From contig JBHJGV010000088.1 of NCBI GenBank assembly GCA_050331455.1, positions 1-36,386 of the forward strand: a DNA stretch of 36,386 bases. The letters are read 5' to 3'. This DNA comes from CAYUYV01 sp050331455. Its GTDB lineage: Bacteria; Pseudomonadota; Alphaproteobacteria; JAJFIK01. Positions 23,361 through 32,316 of the stretch are shown here, piece by piece. Position numbers and translations under genes: made by a program. Under the pieces are notes generated by a model. It was not told where the DNA came from, ran no database searches, and worked only from the letters and a program-made list of their open reading frames with translations. Positions within the stretch are counted from its first letter, which is position 1. The number at the start of each line of letters is the position of its first letter.

Positions 23361-24770
23361 ATGTCAACCGCTGAAAACATCCTTCAGATGATGAGGGACA
23401 AGGACGTCAAATTCGTCGACCTGCGCTTCACCGACCCCAAAGGCAAGTGGCAGCACGTCACGATGGACGCCTCCCAGATCGACCAGGATTTCTTTGACGA
23501 CGGCGTCATGTTCGACGGCTCGTCCATCGCCGGCTGGAAAGCCATCAACGAGAGCGACATGAACCTGTCGCCGGATCTGTCCACGGCCGTGCTGGACCCG
23601 TTCCTTGCCCAGACCACGCTGGTTCTGTTCTGCAACATCCTGGAGCCGTCCACCAGCGAGCCCTATAACCGCGATCCGCGCTCCACGGCCCGCCGCGCCG
23701 AGACCTATCTCGTGCAGACCGGCATCGGCGACAAAGCCTTTTTCGGTCCCGAGGCCGAATTCTTCATCTTCGACGATGTGCGCTGGTCCGTTGAGCAGAA
23801 TCTGACCGGCTTCGAGATCGACTCGAACGAAGGGCCCTACAACACCGCGCGGGACTATGAGACCGGCAATCTGGGGCACCGGCCCCGCGCCAAGGGCGGC
23901 TATTTCCCCGTGCCGCCGGTCGATTCCGGCCAGGACCTGCGCTCGGAAATGCTCGGCATCATGACCGAAATGGGCATCGCCCCGGAAAAGCACCACCACG
24001 AAGTGGCGCCGAGCCAGCACGAACTCGGCATGAAATTCTCGACCCTGACGACCATGGCCGACCGGATGCAGATCTACAAATATATCGTGCATCAGGTCTC
24101 CGCAGCCTATGGCAAGACGGCCACATTCATGCCGAAGCCCGTTTACGCGGACAACGGCTCGGGAATGCACGTTCACCAGTCCATCTGGAAGGGTGACAGC
24201 CCGGTCTTCGCCGGGTCCGGCTATGCGGATCTGTCCGAAACCGCCCTTTATTACATTGGCGGGATCCTGAAGCACGCCCGGGCGCTCAACGCCTTCACCA
24301 ACCCCACGACCAACAGCTACAAGCGGCTGGTTCCGGGTTTCGAGGCGCCGGTTCTGCTGGCCTATTCGGCGCGAAACCGCTCCGCATCCTGCCGGATCCC
24401 CTACACGCCCTCGCCCAAGGGCAAGCGCATGGAAATCCGTTTCCCCGATCCCGCCGCGAATCCGTATCTGGCATTCACCGCCATGCTGATGGCCGGTCTC
24501 GACGGCATCGAAAACCGCATCCATCCGGGCGATCCTCTTGATAAGGATCTTTACAATCTGCCCCCGGAGGAGCTGAAAGGCGTGCCCACGGTGTCCCGCA
24601 GCCTGCGTGAGGCCATGGAAAGCTTGGATGCCGACCGGGACTTCCTGAAGCGCGGCGGCGTGATGGATGACGACCAGATCTCCGCTTATATCGACCTCAA
24701 AATGGAAGAGGTCACCCGGTTCGAGACCACGCCGCACCCGGTCGAATTCGACCTTTATTACAGCGTCTGA
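23361..24770 (+). CDS. glnA: Glutamine synthetase type I (GlnA)
   Basis: A 469-residue class I-beta glutamine synthetase that makes glutamine from glutamate, ammonia and ATP; a cytosolic dodecamer. Recognised: the F-D-G-S-S-I-x-G-W segment (near 51-59), F-G-P-E-A-E-F-F-I-F with metal ligands, N-G-S-G-M-H-V-H-Q-S, the ATP-binding K-P-x-x-x-D region, and the adenylylation Tyr398 in L-Y-N-L-P-P-E-E. The adenylylation site implies regulation by GlnE together with the PII protein encoded just upstream. TGAGGA precedes the start. Length and all blocks are normal. A long stem-loop follows the stop. Confidence 0.98.
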   Translation: MSTAENILQMMRDKDVKFVDLRFTDPKGKWQHVTMDASQIDQDFFDDGVMFDGSSIAGWKAINESDMNLSPDLSTAVLDPFLAQTTLVLFCNILEPSTSEPYNRDPRSTARRAETYLVQTGIGDKAFFGPEAEFFIFDDVRWSVEQNLTGFEIDSNEGPYNTARDYETGNLGHRPRAKGGYFPVPPVDSGQDLRSEMLGIMTEMGIAPEKHHHEVAPSQHELGMKFSTLTTMADRMQIYKYIVHQVSAAYGKTATFMPKPVYADNGSGMHVHQSIWKGDSPVFAGSGYADLSETALYYIGGILKHARALNAFTNPTTNSYKRLVPGFEAPVLLAYSARNRSASCRIPYTPSPKGKRMEIRFPDPAANPYLAFTAMLMAGLDGIENRIHPGDPLDKDLYNLPPEELKGVPTVSRSLREAMESLDADRDFLKRGGVMDDDQISAYIDLKMEEVTRFETTPHPVEFDLYYSV

Positions 24771-24794
24771 TCGCACCGAGACGCCGATACCGAT

Positions 24795-24829
24795 GCGGCC
24801 GGAGCACCGGCCACCCGTGCTCCGGCCGC
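24795..24829 (+). terminator. Stem-loop after glnA
   Basis: A perfect 13-bp GC-rich stem (24795-24807 with 24817-24829) and a nine-base loop, 24 bases past the glnA stop. There is no T tract, so termination may be incomplete or the stem may protect the 3' end of the mRNA. Confidence 0.55.
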
Positions 24830-25154
24830 CCCGGTCCAGCGACCATCAACAAGCCCTCAAAGCTTGCGGTGCAGCGAGAATCACTTTTTCGTCCTAATTC
24901 GTTGGATCATGCGCGTCATGGCGATCCGCGAGGGCGCGTGCCTTTGTTTCGGGTGACGTTGCCCAGCCCCGCCACAGCCTTTCCGGCACGGTTGGTCTTG
25001 TTTGCGTGCGGGAACGGCACTGTTGTGGTCCGCCCCGGCCCGGGCCATCGCTTCGCGTCAGATCCTCGGCTTTGACGGAAGGTTTCCAGGCCTCTTACGA
25101 CCGCCCCTCATCGCTCACCGCGTCGCGTGATGGCGGCATCGAGGACACGCCCGA
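24830..25154. other. Intergenic stretch with no recognised gene
   Basis: About 325 bases between the glnA stem-loop and the next gene. A 68-codon open frame (24869-25075) has no family resemblance and no good ribosome site. Nothing else stands out. Confidence 0.5.
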
Positions 25155-26642
25155 ATGACCGAAATGGCACCAGAGGCCCAGGCGCGGCTTGAGACCTATC
25201 TCGCCGACGTGGCGCAGGCCCTCGACCGTGCCGGATTCGACGAAGGCAAAATCCGCGCCGCCCGCGATTTCCTCGCGGATCAGGTCTTCGACCGCCTCGT
25301 GGATCTGGGCGGGCCGGCCGATCTGGAAACCCTCGAACCCATCCTCCAGGACCTGGACGCGCCGGATGTGGAGGCCCTGCCCCCGCAGCCGCCCTTGGGC
25401 ACACCGCCAGACCCCGGCGACACAGTCGCCCTGGCTGCAAGGACCGGGTTCGACCGGCCGGTGCCGGAAACCGAGACAGCGGCCGGAACGCGGCTGCGCC
25501 GGCGCGGCACGGATTTATCCGACCCCAAGCCCCTTAAACGCGTCCGCCCCCGTCCTGGAGACCGGCGCCGTTTCTTTCCCTGGCCCTTCGGCCGCAAGGC
25601 CGAGGATCCGGACGAGATGTCCGAATTCGTTGACGATCTGCCCCCCCTGGGCGATTCGGAGCGGTCTTCGCGCCCGGGGGGCTGGGACACTGAGCCCGCG
25701 CAAGCGCCCATGCCCGGCACCGCGCGCTCTGATCAACCCGATCCGGACCGACCGCGGGCCAGGAAGAGCGACGAGGAAGGCCTCAAATTGTGGCCGGGCG
25801 CCGATGAGCCGGCCGATGCCCCCGATCCCCGGTTCCGGATGACCCTGACCCGCGCCGACGACAACGCGGCTTCGGGCAGCTTCCTCGATGGGGCCGGCTT
25901 TAAGATGCTGCCGGGTTTTGGCCGGGGCGGCGGAGAGGCCGGGCGAGCCAGCCTGTCGTCGCTCTTTCTCGGACGCCGGGCCCAGGAGCCGGATCGGGAG
26001 GGCGATGCCCCGGAGCTGCGCATCGGGGCCGAGCCCGGGACCGGCAACGCACGCGCGCCGGACACTGTCCGAGGCGCCGCGCGACGGCGCGACTCGGGAT
26101 CGGATCTGTGGACGGATCTCCATGCTCTGCCGCCCATTAGCGGGCGGGACGCACAACGGGATACGGGCCGGCCGGACGACGCTTCCCCACTCGATCAAGA
26201 CACGGATGGTTTCGGGGCGGCGCGGCGCGATCGCTCCGCTTCCGACCCTTACGAAGGCCGTGCCCCCACCCCCGGCAGCGCCGAGTCCTGGGACGGACCG
26301 GCCTGGGGGGGCCTCGATGAAGCGGGCGACGAAGCCATCGACCGCCCGAGACGCCGTGGGTCCGCGAAGGGCCCCCGCGCCGCCGCCGCCACCGCCAGCC
26401 TTGTCATTGGCATGCTCACGCCCGTGGCCGCAGCCCTGATCGGGGGTGTCGTTACGGTGCTCATGGGCGAGCGCGGTTTCACCGCGTTCGGCCTCGCCTA
26501 CATCGCCGGCATGCTGGCGAGCCTGGCCCTCGGCATTCTGGGCATGGGCCACCGCTCGGGTCAGAGGGGCCTCGGCTGGTCCGGCGTCCTGGCTGTGCTG
26601 CTTCTGGCCATCATCGCCGCCGTCGCCATCCAGCGCTTCTAG
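25155..26642 (+). CDS. Unrecognised membrane protein with helical N-terminus and disordered linker
   Basis: A 495-residue protein not assigned to a named family. Residues 1-70 form amphipathic helices (A-R-L-E-T-Y-L-A-D-V-A-Q-A-L and L-E-P-I-L-Q-D-L-D) that faintly resemble the HAAS/DUF1700 helical domain. Residues about 75-405 are Pro, Asp, Arg and Gly-rich, almost certainly disordered, with basic patches near 120-150. The last 85 residues hold three membrane segments with short loops, ending with a membrane helix at the C-terminus. It is thus a C-terminally anchored protein with a long cytoplasmic tail. Its stop overlaps that of recO on the opposite strand. In-frame ATGs at 25155 and 25164 are both possible. 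Confidence 0.65.
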   Translation: MTEMAPEAQARLETYLADVAQALDRAGFDEGKIRAARDFLADQVFDRLVDLGGPADLETLEPILQDLDAPDVEALPPQPPLGTPPDPGDTVALAARTGFDRPVPETETAAGTRLRRRGTDLSDPKPLKRVRPRPGDRRRFFPWPFGRKAEDPDEMSEFVDDLPPLGDSERSSRPGGWDTEPAQAPMPGTARSDQPDPDRPRARKSDEEGLKLWPGADEPADAPDPRFRMTLTRADDNAASGSFLDGAGFKMLPGFGRGGGEAGRASLSSLFLGRRAQEPDREGDAPELRIGAEPGTGNARAPDTVRGAARRRDSGSDLWTDLHALPPISGRDAQRDTGRPDDASPLDQDTDGFGAARRDRSASDPYEGRAPTPGSAESWDGPAWGGLDEAGDEAIDRPRRRGSAKGPRAAAATASLVIGMLTPVAAALIGGVVTVLMGERGFTAFGLAYIAGMLASLALGILGMGHRSGQRGLGWSGVLAVLLLAIIAAVAIQRF

Positions 26643-27394
26643 GGGCCGGACCTCTCAGCCTCCGGAACACGGTCCACCATAAGGCGGTCGACGATGCGAC
26701 GGCGAGCATCGGGCAGGGGCAGATCCCGGGGGTGGAATACCAGACGGGTGAGAAAATAGCCCGTCAACTGCAGACCATCGGCCACGTCTCCAGGCCGGGC
26801 CACCATCTGCCGGCTGAGCAAGAAAGGCGGCAACGGCAGCAGCTTATCGCGGTAGGGCAAGGCCGCCTCCCGGCTCACGGCCCGACCCGTCCGGGGCGAG
26901 ACATGGGTGAGATCGTCGGCCGTTCCCGTCACGGCGCAGCGGGACAGGTCGAGCCCGAAACCAAGACTCTCCAGCAGCCCGAGTTCCCAGCGCACCATCA
27001 GGGCGGGCCAGATCTCGGCGTCCTCCAGGGCATCAAGGAGGATCCCCAGTCCTTCGAACACGCCCGGCGCCGGCTCCCGCTCCGGCAGGGCGCCAGCCGC
27101 GACCGTGCAGGCGGCGTTGAGCCCGAGTAGTGCGAAACCGTCCGTCATCAGCCGGCCGGCCCGGTCCAGCACCGGTTCAATGGAGAAACGGCCAAGCTGA
27201 TCCTCAAGGCGGGCCCGCCAGACGGCCCGGACCCCATTGCCCGGCTGGAGCACGGGGGCCATGCGCCGGGACGCCCCGCCATACACAAGCCCCGAGCGCA
27301 GCCCATGGGCCGCCGTCAACAGGACAGCAATCGCATGGCCTTCCCCATGGGCACGCACGCCCAAAACGAGGCCGTCATCATTCCACTCAATCAT
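26639..27394 (-). CDS. recO: DNA repair protein RecO
   Basis: A 251-residue RecO protein: N-terminal OB fold (M-I-E-W-N-D-D-G-L-V-L-G-V-R-x-H-G-E, 1-18, then the G-A-S-R-R segment), followed by the helical domain with W-E-L-G-L-L-E-S-L-G-F-G-L-D-L-S-R-C-A-V-T-G (about 146-167). RecO anneals SSB-coated single strands and, with RecR, loads RecA during gap repair. Length and motif order are normal for alphaproteobacteria. In related genomes recO usually follows era directly; here a CDF and a DUF2332 gene lie between them. It overlaps the convergent membrane-protein gene by four bases at the stops. No strong ribosome site is visible. Confidence 0.93.
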   Translation of the reverse strand: MIEWNDDGLVLGVRAHGEGHAIAVLLTAAHGLRSGLVYGGASRRMAPVLQPGNGVRAVWRARLEDQLGRFSIEPVLDRAGRLMTDGFALLGLNAACTVAAGALPEREPAPGVFEGLGILLDALEDAEIWPALMVRWELGLLESLGFGLDLSRCAVTGTADDLTHVSPRTGRAVSREAALPYRDKLLPLPPFLLSRQMVARPGDVADGLQLTGYFLTRLVFHPRDLPLPDARRRIVDRLMVDRVPEAERSGP

Positions 27395-27429
27395 CGCGAG
27401 ATTACGTGGCTTTTCTTTCTAGCCGGTCC

Positions 27430-27435
27430 TATAAT
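27430..27435 (+). promoter_or_regulatory. Candidate -10 element for the DUF2332 gene
   Basis: A perfect TATAAT in GC-rich DNA, 110 bases before the DUF2332 start. The corresponding -35 (TGGCTT at 27407-27412) is poor. An inverted repeat, ATCCAC (27434-27439) with GTGGAT (27449-27454), overlaps the element and could be an operator. Confidence 0.4.
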
Positions 27436-27544
27436 CCACCTACCACATGTGGATTTGAACCGGCTTGCACCGGACCAGACGCCCCATGGGGCATGAACAG
27501 GGTTCGCTTGGAAGCCTGCCGGTAGTTTTACGGGGAACGGCCCT

Positions 27545-28630
27545 TTGGACAAATCCGCAATCCTGGATCATATGCGCTGGCAGGCCGGCTGGTGTACCCA
27601 GCTCGGCTCACCGCTGAACGGCCAGATCCTGGAGGCCGCCGCGACGCTGCTGGAGCGCGATGGCTCTGGAGGCCTCACGGCCCTGTTGGAAACGTGGACG
27701 GAGGAACCGACCGCTGCTGCCCTCGCCTTGCGGATCGCGGGCGCGCTCCAGGCTCTGGTCCGGATGGGCCACGCGGATCATCTCGCGCCCTATTATGATA
27801 ATCCGTTTGCGGCCCATGACCAGGGGGTGCTGGCCGCGGCGATCGCTGACACCGTGGTGGCAAATCGCGCCTATATCGCCGACTTCCTGACCCGTCCCGT
27901 ACAGACCAATGAACTGGGACGCTCGGCCTGTCTGCTCGGGGGCTTCCTCGCGGTCGCCGAAGCGACCCAAATGCCCCTGCGTCTGCTGGAAATCGGGACG
28001 AGCTGTGGTCTCAACCTGCTCTGGGACCGGTTCCATTATGATCTGACCGGGCTGACCTGGGGCCCGCAGGAGAGCCCTGTCCGGCTCTTCATCAAATGGC
28101 GCGGCGGGCCGCCGGCGCTGGGAGCGCCGGTGAGTGTGGCGGAGCGGCGGGGCTGCGACATCAATCCGCTCGACGTGACCCGGGACGAGGATTTGATCCG
28201 GGCGGAGTCCTACATCTTCCCCGGACAGATCGAAAGGCTGGCACGGTTCAGGGCCGGCGTCGCCCTCGCGCGCAAGACGCCCCTGCACCTGGACCGGGCC
28301 GACGCGGCGGACTGGCTCCTCGACCAGCTTGCAAGGCCGACTCCCGATCAGTGCACGGTTGTTTTTCATTCGATCATGTGGCAGTACATGCCCCTGGATA
28401 CGCAGAAGCGCTGCATGCAGATCATTGCGGATGCCGGGGACAGGGCCCATGCTGGGGCCCCGCTTGCATGGCTGCGCATGGAGCCCGCCCAGGCCCACGG
28501 CATGCCCATTCCGGAAATTCGTCTGGTGCTGTGGCCCGGCGGCATGAGCCAGCGGCTCGCCCTTTGCCATCCCCATGGCGCCGACATCGAATGGCGGCCG
28601 GACCCGCCCGATCAGACGGCCGGGTCCTGA
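27545..28630 (+). CDS. DUF2332 family protein
   Basis: A 361-residue protein of the DUF2332 family. Visible family features are the R-W-Q-A-x-W-C start, P-x-x-D/N-P-F-x-A-H in the first third, and an S-adenosylmethionine-like G loop L-L-E-I-G-T-S-C-G-L-N-L-L-W-D (about 145-160), then V-F-H-S-I-M-W-Q-Y. The glycine loop suggests a Rossmann-like domain, but no reaction is established for the family. The start is TTG at 27545 with GGGGAA upstream. Its last 19 bases overlap the end of the convergent CDF gene. It interrupts the usual era-recO neighbourhood on the opposite strand. Confidence 0.82.
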   Translation: MDKSAILDHMRWQAGWCTQLGSPLNGQILEAAATLLERDGSGGLTALLETWTEEPTAAALALRIAGALQALVRMGHADHLAPYYDNPFAAHDQGVLAAAIADTVVANRAYIADFLTRPVQTNELGRSACLLGGFLAVAEATQMPLRLLEIGTSCGLNLLWDRFHYDLTGLTWGPQESPVRLFIKWRGGPPALGAPVSVAERRGCDINPLDVTRDEDLIRAESYIFPGQIERLARFRAGVALARKTPLHLDRADAADWLLDQLARPTPDQCTVVFHSIMWQYMPLDTQKRCMQIIADAGDRAHAGAPLAWLRMEPAQAHGMPIPEIRLVLWPGGMSQRLALCHPHGADIEWRPDPPDQTAGS

Positions 28631-29565
28631 AGCGGTTTTTCGCCCGCGTCGGCCGGCGCGATTTCGATGGTCACATGGTCGATGCCGAAGGACTCGCGCA
28701 AATGCTCACGAATAGCCGCCCGCTCCGCGCAAGGATCGGCGGTGCCGCAGGTGTGGGCATGGAGCGTGGCCAGCACGCGCTCCTGGGTCAGGCACCAAAC
28801 ATGGACATGCTCGACCGCCACGACCCCGGGAAGAGCTTGGGTCAAAGAGGTCGGGATCCGCGAAACATCGATTCGCGGCGGCGCCCCCTCAAGCAGGATA
28901 TGGCCGGACCGGGCGGTCACGGACCACGCGCTGCGCAGGATCAAAAGCGCCACCAGAACCGACAGCAGGGGATCGATGGGCAGCCAACCCGTCCACAAGA
29001 TCACGGCTGCGCCGACTATGGCCGCGACCGACCCCAGAAGGTCGCCCAGCACATGAATGACCGCACCCTGAATGTTCAAATTGTCCTGGTCCGCGCCGTG
29101 AAGGATGGCAAAGGCCACGAGATTGACCGCAAAGCCCAGGGCGGCGATCACGATCATGGTGTCGGCCTGGACGGGGACGGGCGATAAAACCCGCTCGAAG
29201 GCCTCGAAGACAATCCATCCGGCGACCACGAACAAGGTCAGCCCATTGACGAAAGCGGCGAGGACCTGGAAGCGGTGGTAACCGAAGGTGCGGTGCTCAT
29301 CGACCGGCAACCGCGCGAGGCGAAAGCCGAACCAGGCCAGGAACAGCGAGCCGCTGTCCGCAAGCATATGGCCGGCATCGGCCAGCAGCGCGAGGGAGCC
29401 GGACAGGACCCCGCCGACGGCCTCCACGACCATGAACACGCCCGTGATGACGGCGGCCCAGAAGGCACGGCTTTCGTTGCGCACATGACCATGGCAGTGG
29501 TCATGGTCATGATGGTGATGCCCCTGCTTCGGGCGAGCGTGTTCTTGCTCAGCGTGCTTCGCCAT
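28612..29565 (-). CDS. Cation diffusion facilitator metal exporter (CzcD/ZitB-like)
   Basis: A 317-residue inner-membrane Zn2+/Co2+/Cd2+:H+ antiporter. The N-terminus is His/Asp-rich (residues 16-27), a metal-binding tail. Six membrane segments follow, with the transport site formed by Asp63/His66-x3-Asp70 in the second and H-V-L-G-D in the fifth segment. The C-terminal cytoplasmic domain (from about 210) has the V-E-H-V-H-V-W motif of the ferredoxin-like metal-sensing fold. The His-Asp pairs favour zinc. GGAGA precedes the start, and the gene lies 40 bases after era on the same strand, so it may be expressed with the housekeeping operon. Confidence 0.93.
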   Translation of the reverse strand: MAKHAEQEHARPKQGHHHHDHDHCHGHVRNESRAFWAAVITGVFMVVEAVGGVLSGSLALLADAGHMLADSGSLFLAWFGFRLARLPVDEHRTFGYHRFQVLAAFVNGLTLFVVAGWIVFEAFERVLSPVPVQADTMIVIAALGFAVNLVAFAILHGADQDNLNIQGAVIHVLGDLLGSVAAIVGAAVILWTGWLPIDPLLSVLVALLILRSAWSVTARSGHILLEGAPPRIDVSRIPTSLTQALPGVVAVEHVHVWCLTQERVLATLHAHTCGTADPCAERAAIREHLRESFGIDHVTIEIAPADAGEKPLQDPAV

Positions 29566-29605
29566 GCTGTTCTCCCCCCCCTTCGCGCAGCCCGTCGTCT
29601 CGCCT

Positions 29606-30541
29606 TCAGCCTTTCGGGAAATCGAGCCCCATTTCCCGGTATCGCGCCGGCTCGTCGAGCCATTTCTCGCGCACTTTTACAAAAAGGAACAGGTGGATGC
29701 GGGCCTCCAGCATCTCTTCGAGATCGGCGCGGGCGAGACTGCCAATTTCCCGCACTGTGCGACCCTGTTTGCCGAGGACAATAGCTTTCTGAGTGTCGCG
29801 GGCCACATAAATTGTCTGCTCAATGCGCACGCTGCCGTCCTTAAGCCGCCTCCAGCGCTCTGTCTCCACGGTCGTGTCATAGGGCAGCTCGTCATGCAGC
29901 CGGAGGATGAGTTTCTCGCGGGTCACCTCCGCGGCGAGCAGCCGCTCCGTCATGTCCGCGGCCTGATCTTCCGGATAAAGCCAGGGCCCTTCGGGCATGG
30001 CGGCGGCGGTGTGATCCAGCAGGGCGTCGATGCCGTCGCCCGTCAATCCGGAGATCATGAAGGTGTCCGTGAACGGACCGGCCTCAGACCACTCCTGCGC
30101 CAGGGGCAAGAGCGTGTCCCGCCGAACCTCGTCAATTTTGTTGAGGGCCAGAACGGCGCCGCGGCGGGACGCTTTCAGACCTTCGATGATGCGCTCGGTG
30201 TCCTCGCGGGATTTGCCACCCCCGTCCTTGGCTGCTAAGCGGGCGACGTCGATCAGCACGACCACGGCATCGGCATCGTCGGCGCCGCTCCAGGCCGCGT
30301 CCACCATGGCCCGGTCCAGCCGCCGGCGGGGGGCGAAAATGCCCGGCGTGTCCACGAAGACGATCTGGGCGGCCCCATGGAGCGCGACCCCCCTGATCCG
30401 GGTCCGCGTCGTCTGGACCTTATGGGTGACGATGGCGACCTTGGTGCCCACGAGCCGGTTCAGCAGGGTCGATTTGCCGGCATTGGGGGCACCAAGAATG
30501 GCGCAGAAACCGCACCGGGTGGGCGTCTCGGGCTCAGTCAT
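29606..30541 (-). CDS. era: GTPase Era
   Basis: A 311-residue essential GTPase that binds the 3' end of 16S rRNA and helps mature the 30S subunit. The G domain has G-A-P-N-A-G-K-S (17-24), D-T-P-G and N-K-I-D motifs, and the C-terminal KH domain is present (V-L-G-K-Q-G-R-T-V-R-E-I-G and L-F-V-K-V-R-E-K-W). Several in-frame ATGs stand close together (30541, 30547, 30553, 30565); 30541 gives the usual family N-terminus. It overlaps the end of rnc by eight bases, so the two are translationally coupled. Confidence 0.96.
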   Translation of the reverse strand: MTEPETPTRCGFCAILGAPNAGKSTLLNRLVGTKVAIVTHKVQTTRTRIRGVALHGAAQIVFVDTPGIFAPRRRLDRAMVDAAWSGADDADAVVVLIDVARLAAKDGGGKSREDTERIIEGLKASRRGAVLALNKIDEVRRDTLLPLAQEWSEAGPFTDTFMISGLTGDGIDALLDHTAAAMPEGPWLYPEDQAADMTERLLAAEVTREKLILRLHDELPYDTTVETERWRRLKDGSVRIEQTIYVARDTQKAIVLGKQGRTVREIGSLARADLEEMLEARIHLFLFVKVREKWLDEPARYREMGLDFPKG

Positions 30542-31370
30542 CCCCATCACCATGTGCCTTTTCATGACCCGGACCCGCCCCTTCGTCGTCGGACGCCGGG
30601 ACGACGCCCTCGCGGACCAGTACGGCCTGGGCGGCCGCCCGTTCGGCGGCCCGGCGGGAGGGCCCCGTCCCTGTCGCCGGATCGAAGCCTGGCACGAGGA
30701 CCTCCACATCGAATTCCGGAGCGTGGTCGGGCCCACGCCGATCCAGGATGCGGTAGGACGGCGTCTCACGGCTGCGCCCCTGGATCCACTCCTGGAGGCT
30801 GGTCTTGGGGTCGCGGGGCACGGCATCGAGTTCCTGCAGGCGCTTGCCCCAGAACCGGTCGAAAAAGGCTTGGGCCGCCGTCCGCCCACCGTCGAGATAA
30901 AGAGCCGCGATCAAGGCTTCACAGGCATCGCCGAGAATGGCCGGTTTCGCGGCGCCGCCGGATGAGCGTTCCGACGCGGCCAGGATGAGGACCCGGTCAA
31001 GGCCGCACTCAAGGGCGACCTCGGCGCAGGTTTCCTTGCGCACCAGGGCGTTGAGGCGCGGTGCGAGATCGCCCTCCGGCGCATCGGGAAAGGCTAAGAT
31101 GAGGGCTTCGGCCGTCATGAGCCCGAGGACCCGGTCGCCGAGGAATTCAAGCCGCTCATTGATCCGGATTTTGGAGGCTCGGGCGTCCGAAGCCGCATCG
31201 ACACTGGAATGGGTCAGGGCTTCGATAAGCCGCTCACGATCCTGGAAGCGGTAGTCGAGCTGCTCCTCGAAGGCGTCAAGGGCGCGCTCGTCCGGGCGCG
31301 GCGTAAAGGCTTTGGCGCGCCGTCCGCGGCCGAGCCAGGAAGACGGTCGGGAACGGGTCATCGCAGACAT
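30534..31370 (-). CDS. rnc: Ribonuclease III
   Basis: A 278-residue double-strand-specific endoribonuclease that processes rRNA precursors and regulatory RNAs. The catalytic signature N-E-R-L-E-F-L-G-D-R-V-L-G-L (71-84) and the second acidic block L-G-D-A-C-E-A-L-I-A-A-L are present, followed by the dsRNA-binding domain (S-L-Q-E-W-I-Q-G and A-A-E-R-A-A-A-Q-A-V-L). It carries about 35 extra basic residues at the N-terminus and an acidic/His tail. Start may be 31370 or 31361; neither has a strong ribosome site. A stem-loop lies right before the start. It sits between lepB and era in the usual order. Confidence 0.95.
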   Translation of the reverse strand: MSAMTRSRPSSWLGRGRRAKAFTPRPDERALDAFEEQLDYRFQDRERLIEALTHSSVDAASDARASKIRINERLEFLGDRVLGLMTAEALILAFPDAPEGDLAPRLNALVRKETCAEVALECGLDRVLILAASERSSGGAAKPAILGDACEALIAALYLDGGRTAAQAFFDRFWGKRLQELDAVPRDPKTSLQEWIQGRSRETPSYRILDRRGPDHAPEFDVEVLVPGFDPATGTGPSRRAAERAAAQAVLVREGVVPASDDEGAGPGHEKAHGDGDD

Positions 31371-31373
31371 GGA

Positions 31374-31399
31374 CGGGCGCGCCGCAAGAGACGCGCCCG
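31374..31399 (-). promoter_or_regulatory. Stem-loop at the rnc translation start
   Basis: An 8-bp perfect stem (31374-31381 with 31392-31399) with a ten-base loop lies between the lepB stop and the rnc ATG. In some bacteria RNase III cleaves its own leader hairpin; this placement allows that, but there is no direct evidence here. Confidence 0.4.
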
Positions 31400-31416
31400 A
31401 AAAAACGGAGACAAAA

Positions 31417-32178
31417 TCACTGGACCGACTGGAAGAGGCGGTCCCAGCGAATGGAGCCCGGCCAGTTCCACACTTCCCAGAACGCGGCGGAGCCATCAGT
31501 GGAGAAGAACAGCACTTCGGCCCGTCCAACCAAATTTTCCGCCGGCACATAGCTAACGGCATGGGCCTCACGGCTGTCGGCCGACTGGTCCCGATTATCG
31601 CCCATCATGAAGTAATGGCCTTCGGGTACGACATAGACCTGCGTGTTGTCATAATCGCCGTTCGCATAGCGATCGAGGGTGTCGTAACTCACGCCGTTGG
31701 CAAGGGTTTCGCGATAGCGGGGCACACGGGCCAGATTGCCGTAGGCATCCTGCTCGATGAAATCCTCGACCCGTTCTCGCTCCACCGGTACCCCATTGAT
31801 GTAGGTGACGCCGCTGCGAAGTTGAATTTTGTCGCCGGGCAAACCGATGACCCGCTTGATATAGTCCGTCTTGCCGTCCCGAGGCAGCTTGAACACCACC
31901 ACATCGCCCCGCTCCGGTGTTCCGGCGAGGACGCGGCCGTCGAACACGGGCGGGCTGAACGGCAGGGAATGCCGGCTGTAGCCATAGGCGAATTTCGACA
32001 CGAAGAGGTAATCGCCCTCCAGAAGAGTGCTCTTCATGGAGCCGGAGGGAATATTGAACGGCTGGAACAGGAACGCGCGAATGACCAAGGCGATCAGCAG
32101 AGCGATGCCGATGGTCTTGACGTTCTCCCAGATGGAATTGTTTGCGACTTTCAATTCCTTGACCGCCTCGACGGACAT
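31417..32178 (-). CDS. lepB: Signal peptidase I
   Basis: A 253-residue inner-membrane serine protease that removes signal peptides of exported proteins. One N-terminal membrane anchor (about 19-40) precedes the catalytic core; Ser47 in P-S-G-S-M and Lys108 in D-Y-I-K-R form the Ser-Lys dyad, with the box E motif G-D-N-R-D-x-S-x-D-S-R near residue 194. All family boxes are present and the length is usual for alphaproteobacteria. It lies between acpS and rnc on one strand; 138 bases separate it from acpS, so it may have its own promoter. The many exported proteins in the window would be its substrates. Confidence 0.97.
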   Translation of the reverse strand: MSVEAVKELKVANNSIWENVKTIGIALLIALVIRAFLFQPFNIPSGSMKSTLLEGDYLFVSKFAYGYSRHSLPFSPPVFDGRVLAGTPERGDVVVFKLPRDGKTDYIKRVIGLPGDKIQLRSGVTYINGVPVERERVEDFIEQDAYGNLARVPRYRETLANGVSYDTLDRYANGDYDNTQVYVVPEGHYFMMGDNRDQSADSREAHAVSYVPAENLVGRAEVLFFSTDGSAAFWEVWNWPGSIRWDRLFQSVQ

Positions 32179-32316
32179 GGCAACCCTCTCAAACTAGGTG
32201 GTGATCGACCCCTACTCTCCTACACCCTAGCACAGGGCCAGCCGATCCCGTCACCTGCGATCGTTGATTTCCCGACAAGAATTTGACAGCGAGCGATGGC
32301 GCCCGGCGCCCCCTTG

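Noticed and set aside
23364..24776. Minus-strand open frame opposite glnA
   Set aside because: It is antisense to a fully conserved glutamine synthetase and has no motif of its own.
24869..25075. 68-codon open frame after glnA
   Set aside because: It has no ribosome site, no family resemblance and no neighbour suggesting a role.
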